Of a DNA stretch of 13,267 nt, positions 8,749 through 13,267 are shown in pieces. Origin of the DNA: Moraxellaceae bacterium (GTDB taxonomy: Bacteria > Pseudomonadota > Gammaproteobacteria > Pseudomonadales > Ketobacteraceae); the NCBI GenBank assembly GCA_002402125.1, contig NVVG01000027.1, positions 13,738 through 27,004 of the forward strand, in the 5' to 3' direction. The position numbers were made by a program, and so were the translations under genes. The notes below the pieces were generated by a model that did no database searches, was not told the DNA's origin, and saw only the letters and a list, made by a program, of their open reading frames with translations. Within the stretch, counting starts at the first letter, position 1; each line of letters opens with the position of its first letter.

Positions 8749-10887
8749 TTGAACGCTAAAAGTTCACCCAAAAAAATCAAAGACAAGAAGGCTATTCCCG
8801 CAGATGAGATTCTCGATAATGAGGTAGATTTCACTCGACCTGAACTTTACATCAACCGCTATTTAAGCCTTTTGGAATTTAATCTTCGGGTATTAAGTCA
8901 AGCTGAAGACACGGAATTACCGCTATTAGAGCGGTTGAAGTTTTTGCTCATCTTCAGTGGTAATATGGATGAATTCTTTGAAATACGCCTGGCAGGTTTG
9001 CAACGGGACATATTGTTTAACCAAGCACGACCGGAAGCCGACGGCATGCACCCGTCTGACGTACTGAAAATTATCGGTGAACGCTGCCATCAGGCAATCG
9101 ATCGCCAATACAACCTATTGAACAATGAAATGTTCCCGGCGCTGGCAGCAGAAAACATTCACTTCTTGTCCAGAGAACAATGGAATCCGGACCAAGTTCA
9201 ATGGATAAAAACCTATTTCCGCCAACAGGTTGCTCCGGTGTTAACACCCATTGGACTCGACCTGGCCCACCCATTCCCCAAACTCGTTAACAAAAGCCTC
9301 AACTTCTTAGTTGCCTTAGAGGGAAAAGATGCCTTTGGTCGTCAATTGGGATTAGCGGTGGTACCGGCCCCCAAATCTTTACCTCGATTTGTCGCCTTAC
9401 CCAACGAACTTTGCCAAGATGGCGCGGAAAACTATATTTTCCTATCATCAATCATTCACTACCATGCAAGCTCGCTCTTCCCCGGCATGAAGTCTTCCGG
9501 TTGTTATCAATTCCGGATAACCCGTAACTCTGACTTGTTTCTCGATGAAGAGAAAGTTGAAGATTTAAGCGCAGCCCTAAAAGGTGAGCTTTTTGCCCGC
9601 GGTTACGGCGAAGAAGTGCGACTCGAGATCGCAGAAAACATGCCGGATCACATGAAAGACTTCCTACTGGGGAAGTTTGGCCTCAAAGAGACTCAACTAT
9701 ATCGAGTGCGGGGACCCGTTAACCTATCTCGAATGATGTCTTTATTAGACATCGATCGACCGAATCTTAAGTTCACTCCCTTTAAGCCACGCTTACCCGC
9801 GCCAGTAAAACGTAAAGACAACACCTTCGAAGCGATTTCCCAGCAGGACATCCTACTTAACCATCCCTATGAGTCCTTTGCACCCGTGGTAAATTTTTTA
9901 CGTCAAGCGGCTCAAGACCCCGACGTGGTTGCTATCAAGCAAACACTATACCGCTCCGGTTCCAAATCCGAAATCATGGACCTGTTGATGGAAGCGGCCC
10001 GTAATGGCAAAGAAGTTACCGTGATTGTTGAGTTACGCGCACGTTTTGATGAGGCCAGTAACATTGAAATAGCCAGTCGCCTACAGGAAGCCGGGGTCAT
10101 CGTTGTATATGGCATTGTGGGATATAAAACCCATAGCAAGATGATTCTTGTGGTGCGTAGGGAAGGCCAAAAGCTAAAGCGTTACGTGCATCTCGGTACC
10201 GGCAATTACCACGCAGGCAATGCTCGACTGTATTCCGATTACAGCCTGATAACTGCTCAGGATGGCGTCACTGAAGATGTGCATAAAATATTCCAGGAAC
10301 TCACCGGCATGGGTCGAGCGGCTAAACTTCGGGAAATTCACCATGCGCCCTTTACACTACACCCTAAGCTACTCGGCCTCATTGAACGTGAACGCGATAA
10401 CGCCATCGCGGGAAAACCCGCAAAGGTTTTCCTAAAAACCAATTCATTAACCGAACCCAAAATCATCCAAGCCCTTTACCAAGCATCACAGGCTGGGGTG
10501 GAAGTAAGACTCATCGTTCGCGGAATGTGTTGCTTACGCCCAGGCATAAAAGGGGTATCCGAAAATATAGAAGTTCGCTCTATCGTTGGACGCTTCTTGG
10601 AGCATACCCGTGTGTATTACTTTCACAATAGAGACAATGCAGAAATATTCTGTTCCAGTGCCGACTTGATGGAAAGAAACCTGTTTCGCCGTGTTGAAAC
10701 CTGTTTTCCAATTCTCGACCCTAAGCTGAAAAAGCGCGTACTCAAGGAAGGCCTAGAGGTATTCTTCGAAGATAACGTACAAGCCTGGATTCTACAAAGT
10801 GACGGCTCATACATTAAGGTTGAGCGCAAGGAAGGCGACGAACCCTATCTAGCACAGGACATTTTGTTAGAAGCACTTAGCAAATAA
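8749..10887 (+). CDS. ppk1: Polyphosphate kinase 1
   Basis: This 712-residue enzyme reversibly transfers the ATP gamma-phosphate to inorganic polyphosphate. The order of segments is complete: a Lys-rich N-terminus, the N domain ([15 protein letters not shown] near 31-45; [11 protein letters not shown]), the head domain, then two phospholipase D-like catalytic domains. His462 in G-Y-K-T-H-S-K-M corresponds to the autophosphorylated histidine (H435 in E. coli). His481 in V-H-L-G-T-G-N-Y corresponds to the second conserved histidine (H454). Length lies between E. coli (688) and P. aeruginosa (about 736). It starts with TTG, supported by GGAG at 7 nt. It follows hemB by 72 bp; the same neighbours occur in Pseudomonas. 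The exopolyphosphatase gene ppx, often a neighbour, is not seen here. Confidence 0.97.
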   Translation: MNAKSSPKKIKDKKAIPADEILDNEVDFTRPELYINRYLSLLEFNLRVLSQAEDTELPLLERLKFLLIFSGNMDEFFEIRLAGLQRDILFNQARPEADGMHPSDVLKIIGERCHQAIDRQYNLLNNEMFPALAAENIHFLSREQWNPDQVQWIKTYFRQQVAPVLTPIGLDLAHPFPKLVNKSLNFLVALEGKDAFGRQLGLAVVPAPKSLPRFVALPNELCQDGAENYIFLSSIIHYHASSLFPGMKSSGCYQFRITRNSDLFLDEEKVEDLSAALKGELFARGYGEEVRLEIAENMPDHMKDFLLGKFGLKETQLYRVRGPVNLSRMMSLLDIDRPNLKFTPFKPRLPAPVKRKDNTFEAISQQDILLNHPYESFAPVVNFLRQAAQDPDVVAIKQTLYRSGSKSEIMDLLMEAARNGKEVTVIVELRARFDEASNIEIASRLQEAGVIVVYGIVGYKTHSKMILVVRREGQKLKRYVHLGTGNYHAGNARLYSDYSLITAQDGVTEDVHKIFQELTGMGRAAKLREIHHAPFTLHPKLLGLIERERDNAIAGKPAKVFLKTNSLTEPKIIQALYQASQAGVEVRLIVRGMCCLRPGIKGVSENIEVRSIVGRFLEHTRVYYFHNRDNAEIFCSSADLMERNLFRRVETCFPILDPKLKKRVLKEGLEVFFEDNVQAWILQSDGSYIKVERKEGDEPYLAQDILLEALSK

Positions 10888-10896
10888 AACCCATCG

Positions 10897-10926
10897 TGGG
10901 CGTATCCTAACGGTAGGATACGCCCA
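10897..10926 (+). terminator. 13-bp perfect hairpin after ppk1 (probable transcript end)
   Basis: Arms TGGGCGTATCCTA (10897-10909) and TAGGATACGCCCA (10914-10926) pair perfectly around the loop ACGG, 9 nt after the ppk1 stop. No U-tract follows directly on the plus strand, so it is not a textbook intrinsic terminator; it may end transcription with a factor or protect the hemB-ppk1 mRNA 3' end. Confidence 0.5.
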
Positions 10927-11045
10927 TCTCAGATGCCTGCCGATTTTAAATTTACAACCACCAACTTTCTTCTTGCTTATTACCTTAGGTTTTTAATTCA
11001 CCGCGCACCTGTTGCACAATGAAATTGCGTGCTAAATTTCTTAGA

Positions 11046-11072
11046 GTTACTTCTCGCAATAACAAAAGTAAC
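11046..11072 (+). repeat. Short inverted repeat upstream of the zinc-ribbon gene
   Basis: GTTACTT (11046-11052) and AAGTAAC (11066-11072) are perfect 7-bp inverted arms with a 13-nt AT-rich spacer. They lie about 100 bp before the start at 11167, where an operator would fit. The rest of 10927-11154 is AT-rich and holds no gene that I can support. Confidence 0.25.
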
Positions 11073-11116
11073 CTAGTTCAAACGCAAACAACTCAGAACA
11101 ATAACAAGCAATTTTT

Positions 11117-11122
11117 TATAAA
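11117..11122 (+). promoter_or_regulatory. Candidate -10 box for the zinc-ribbon gene
   Basis: TATAAA (followed by T) at 11117-11122 would give a start point near 11129 and a leader of about 38 nt. No good -35 is found at 16-18 bp, so this is weak. Confidence 0.25.
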
Positions 11123-11154
11123 TGAACAGCGAACCTGTAATGTTATAAAATAAC

Positions 11155-11158
11155 GAGG
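11155..11158 (+). promoter_or_regulatory. Ribosome binding site that decides the start at 11167
   Basis: GAGG at 11155-11158 is 8 nt before the ATG at 11167 but only 2 nt before the ATG at 11161, so the second ATG is the better start. Confidence 0.65.
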
Positions 11159-11166
11159 TAATGCCA

Positions 11167-11391
11167 ATGAATGCTGATTCGAAACTCAGTCTAAAGTGCC
11201 CTTCCTGTGGAAATACGCATCTAAAGACCCTTGCAGCCATCAAAGCACAAACGATATTTAATTGTGAGTGTGGTTATAAAGCAGAAATTCAGCCCAAAGC
11301 ATTTCTTGGACCCAGAAGCTCTGAAAAAATGCAATCCACCTCCTCGCAAGGCGCGCCAGACAACGATGACACGATAGTAATTACCGCGTAA
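11167..11391 (+). CDS. Small zinc-ribbon-like protein of unknown function
   Basis: I do not recognise this 74-residue protein. Residues 11-14 are C-P-S-C followed by G-N, and residues 33-36 are C-E-C-G, so C11, C14, C33 and C35 form a C-x2-C...C-x-C arrangement typical of a small zinc ribbon. The segment between is short and looks like two beta strands (H-L-K-T-L..., Q-T-I-F-N). After residue 45 the chain is polar and probably disordered, ending T-I-V-I-T-A. There is no signal peptide or membrane segment. The start is set by GAGG at 8 nt. It lies between the hemB-ppk1 hairpin and yegD and may be its own unit; a role in binding nucleic acid or a protein partner is only a guess. Confidence 0.75.
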   Translation: MNADSKLSLKCPSCGNTHLKTLAAIKAQTIFNCECGYKAEIQPKAFLGPRSSEKMQSTSSQGAPDNDDTIVITA

Positions 11392-11415
11392 CACGGACCA
11401 GTTTTTGGCGATTTT

Positions 11416-11458
11416 CACCTTAAAGAAAAGGAAAGTAACAATCCTCTTCATTAAGGTG
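11416..11458 (+). repeat. Long imperfect hairpin between the zinc-ribbon gene and yegD
   Basis: CACCTTAA (11416-11423) pairs with TTAAGGTG (11451-11458). After one A/A mismatch, GAAAAGGA (11425-11432) pairs with TCCTCTTC (11442-11449) except for one position. The loop is AAGTAACAA. That is 15 pairs out of 17 positions, starting 24 nt after the stop at 11391. No U-run follows on either strand, so a simple intrinsic terminator is doubtful; it could protect the mRNA end or be a regulatory leader. Confidence 0.45.
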
Positions 11459-11466
11459 CCTAACTC

Positions 11467-11488
11467 CATCAGTGCCCCACCACTGATG
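11467..11488 (+). repeat. Second, perfect 8-bp hairpin in the same gap
   Basis: CATCAGTG (11467-11474) and CACTGATG (11481-11488) pair perfectly around the loop CCCCAC, 8 nt after the preceding hairpin. No U-tract follows. As a DNA element it would be an 8-bp inverted repeat upstream of the candidate yegD promoter, so it could also be an operator. Confidence 0.4.
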
Positions 11489-11514
11489 ACAGGTTTCTGC
11501 CCCCTACTGTTTTC

Positions 11515-11543
11515 TTTCATAAAGATCATCTGTATGCTATTTT
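11515..11543 (+). promoter_or_regulatory. Candidate sigma70-type promoter for yegD
   Basis: TTTCAT (11515-11520), a 17-bp spacer and TATTTT (11538-11543) preceded by TG at 11535-11536 (extended -10) would start transcription near 11550 and leave a leader of about 60 nt. Both hexamers are imperfect. Confidence 0.35.
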
Positions 11544-11612
11544 CCACTCTTTTCTCTCCAGCCCACTTTAAAATGCTTTTTCTATTCAATAGATTACCCA
11601 CAAGGTTTGAGT

Positions 11613-12989
11613 ATGTTCGCAGGTTTTGATTACGGCACTTCCAACTGTGCAATTGGCGTCGTAAATAGCAGCAGCACCATGGAAACAATCCAGCTACTGC
11701 CTATCGACCAAGGAAATATGTTCATGCCCTCCGCCCTCTATGCCATAGAGCGAGAGTTGATCTGCGAATCAGTTGGGCATAACATCCCAAAAACACTGCT
11801 ACAAAACCAATATATTGATCTTCGCAGCTCACCACTCAGACAGGCCCAGCGAGTACGACGCGAACAAGACATCCGACCTAACGAACAAAGTTTGTTTGTG
11901 GGCCAAGAAGCCTTAGACCAATATTTAGCCCTACCCGAAGAAGGTTACTTTGTTAAATCACCAAAGTCTTTTTTAGGGGCTAGCGGATTACGCCCAGAGT
12001 TTGTTAATTTCTTTGAAGATATCGTCACCGCGATGATGCAAACTATCAAACAACGGGCTGAGTTAGCGCTAGGCAATACCATCAATCACACTGTGATCGG
12101 TAGGCCAGTTAACTTCCAAGGCTCTAATGCAGAAGAAAGCAATCGCCAAGCCATTGAAATTCTCACGGTTTCAGCACAGCGAGCAGGATTTAAATCAGTA
12201 GAATTCCTGTTTGAACCAATTGCCGCTGGCCTCGATTTTGAAACCCAACTCACTTGCGATAAAACCGTACTGGTCGTGGACGTTGGAGGCGGCACATCCG
12301 ACTGCGCCATGGTTCGCATGGGACCGGGCTATCGCAATAAGGTTGAACGCACCGACGATTTCCTTGGCCATAGCGGTGAGCGCATAGGTGGCAATGACCT
12401 AGACATCAACTTGACCGCTAAAAACCTAATGCACCTATTCGGCATGCAGTCCACCTTAAAAAACGGCTTGCCTATGCCTACTCAACCGTACTGGGACGCC
12501 GCCAGCACCAATAACGTTGGCGCTCAAACCGCCTTTAATGACCGACAAACCACTCATCGATTACAGCAGTTGATGCTTGATACTACCGAGCCCGTATTAT
12601 TAAAGCGCTTTCTTACACTGCGAACCAATAAACAAAACCACCAATTAGTGCGTAGTGCTGAACTATGTAAGATAGCCCTATCCGACAACACAACAAATAA
12701 GGTTACGCTCAACTATATTGAAGACGGCCTCGCCTGCGATATCAGTCGCCAACAGTTCACTGATGCCATTGACCGACCGCTGAATAAGATCCTTAATCTT
12801 ATGGAAGAAGCCATCAAACAAGCAGGTTGCCAACCAGAGTTGATCTATATTACCGGCGGCTCAGCTAAGTCGCCGGCCATCCGTCAGGCCATAGAACAAA
12901 AACTTGGCTCCATCGAAGTGCTTGACGGGGATCACTTTGGCAGCGTTACCGCCGGATTAACCGTATGGGCACAGCGACTTTTCGCTTAA
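11613..12989 (+). CDS. yegD: YegD-like Hsp70-family ATPase (nucleotide-binding domain only)
   Basis: This 458-residue protein matches E. coli YegD (about 450 residues) along its whole length. It has the actin/Hsp70 ATPase motifs: phosphate 1, F-D-Y-G-T-S-N-C at 5-12; the Y-F-V-K-S-P-K-S-F-L-G-A-S-G-L block at 112-126; I-G-R-P-V-N-F-Q-G near 162; E-P-I-A-A-G-L-D near 201; phosphate 2, D-V-G-G-G-T-S-D at 223-230; and the adenosine motif T-G-G-S-A-K-S-P near the C-terminus. It ends shortly after the ATPase fold, so the Hsp70 substrate-binding domain is missing, as in YegD. It is presumably a cytosolic ATP-dependent protein; partner and client are unknown. The ATG at 11613 has AAGG at 7 nt (11602-11605); a TTG six bases upstream is less likely. 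It is convergent with the gene at the right edge. Confidence 0.93.
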   Translation: MFAGFDYGTSNCAIGVVNSSSTMETIQLLPIDQGNMFMPSALYAIERELICESVGHNIPKTLLQNQYIDLRSSPLRQAQRVRREQDIRPNEQSLFVGQEALDQYLALPEEGYFVKSPKSFLGASGLRPEFVNFFEDIVTAMMQTIKQRAELALGNTINHTVIGRPVNFQGSNAEESNRQAIEILTVSAQRAGFKSVEFLFEPIAAGLDFETQLTCDKTVLVVDVGGGTSDCAMVRMGPGYRNKVERTDDFLGHSGERIGGNDLDINLTAKNLMHLFGMQSTLKNGLPMPTQPYWDAASTNNVGAQTAFNDRQTTHRLQQLMLDTTEPVLLKRFLTLRTNKQNHQLVRSAELCKIALSDNTTNKVTLNYIEDGLACDISRQQFTDAIDRPLNKILNLMEEAIKQAGCQPELIYITGGSAKSPAIRQAIEQKLGSIEVLDGDHFGSVTAGLTVWAQRLFA

Positions 12990-13108
12990 TCAATCTGTCA
13001 TCCCCCTAGATTAGAAATAGCAATAATTTAACTCTAAGTCATCCTCGGAAGTTTCAATAATTATATCTCCCTTGCCTAAACAAATTTATCGAAAACGGCC
13101 AAATGTCA

Positions 13109-13267
13109 TCAATCAATACCTAGCAAAAGGTAAGAGAGGTAATGCTGATTAATCTCACTCACATACATCACCGGTTCAACCTTATGCATTTCAAGCAATA
13201 CCAGTTCGATGTTGTGGAACCACACCTTCGGGTTCAGGTCCATTGATTCTGCCTTGGCACGTGCTCT
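13109..13267 (-). CDS. C-terminal end of a probable MltF-like lytic transglycosylase (5' part beyond the right edge)
   Basis: An open minus-strand frame of 52 codons enters from the right edge and ends at TGA (13111-13109). It reads R-A-K-A-E-S-M-D-L-N-P-K-V-W-F-H-N-I-E, then K-V-E-P-V-M-Y-V-S-E-I-N-Q-H-Y. A 'x-L-x-P-x-x-W-F-x-N-V-E' segment followed by 'E-P-V-x-Y-V-x-x-I-x-x-Y-Y' is what I know from the end of the MltF / SLT-domain lytic transglycosylases, which cleave peptidoglycan glycan strands in the periplasm. The catalytic part is outside the window, so the call rests on the tail alone. It converges with yegD across a 119-bp gap (12990-13108) in which I see no clear terminator hairpin. 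Confidence 0.55.
   Translation of the reverse strand, partial: RARAKAESMDLNPKVWFHNIELVLLEMHKVEPVMYVSEINQHYLSYLLLGID

Noticed and set aside
11141..11149. TGTTATAAA as an extended -10 promoter element
   Set aside because: The start point would fall on the ribosome site of the gene at 11167, leaving almost no leader, and no -35 is visible.
11221..11688. Minus-strand open frame of 155 codons across the gap before yegD
   Set aside because: It overlaps both the zinc-ribbon gene and the yegD start in antisense, and its translation shows no domain-like pattern.

Overview
The window looks like chromosomal DNA of a gammaproteobacterium of moderate GC, possibly a marine Pseudomonadales/Cellvibrionales- or Alteromonadales-type organism. 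This is inference from three things: hemB sits directly upstream of ppk1, as in Pseudomonas; PBG synthase is of the zinc-free, Pseudomonas-like type; and DUF2799, ElbB and YegD homologues are present. I see no phage, IS element, CRISPR array, tRNA or rRNA. Most of it is ordinary housekeeping and accessory metabolism.

Left part, minus strand (7470 down to 1). Seven genes are co-directional, read right to left. They are a flavoprotein disulfide reductase of the mercuric-reductase/dihydrolipoamide-dehydrogenase superfamily, an ArsM-like SAM methyltransferase that overlaps it by 4 bp (ATGA), an ElbB/DJ-1-like protein, a COG2509-type FAD oxidoreductase, a class I/II PLP aminotransferase, a DTW-domain tRNA acp3U transferase, and a DUF2799 lipoprotein cut by the left edge. 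Gaps between the first six are -4 to about 65 bp, so they could be one transcription unit. The lipoprotein follows a 135-bp gap and may have its own promoter.

Divergent centre (7471-7662). This stretch must carry the promoters of the reductase operon and of hemB. It contains a 7-bp inverted repeat that could be an operator.

Right part, plus strand (7663-12989). hemB (heme precursor synthesis) and ppk1 (polyphosphate synthesis, TTG start with a good GGAG) are probably co-transcribed and end at a 13-bp perfect hairpin. Then come a 74-residue zinc-ribbon-like protein of unknown function, two adjacent hairpins in the next intergenic gap, and yegD (an Hsp70-family ATPase without a substrate-binding domain). 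At the right edge a minus-strand gene converges on yegD; only its last 52 codons are visible, and they resemble the C-terminus of a MltF-like lytic transglycosylase.

The part most worth a second look is the coupled reductase/methyltransferase pair. The methyltransferase keeps the three cysteines at the positions used by arsenite methyltransferases and adds further cysteine pairs at both ends. The reductase keeps its redox disulfide but has Tyr where lipoamide dehydrogenases have the catalytic His. No classical ars gene (arsR, arsB, arsC, acr3) is in the window, so the substrate is open.
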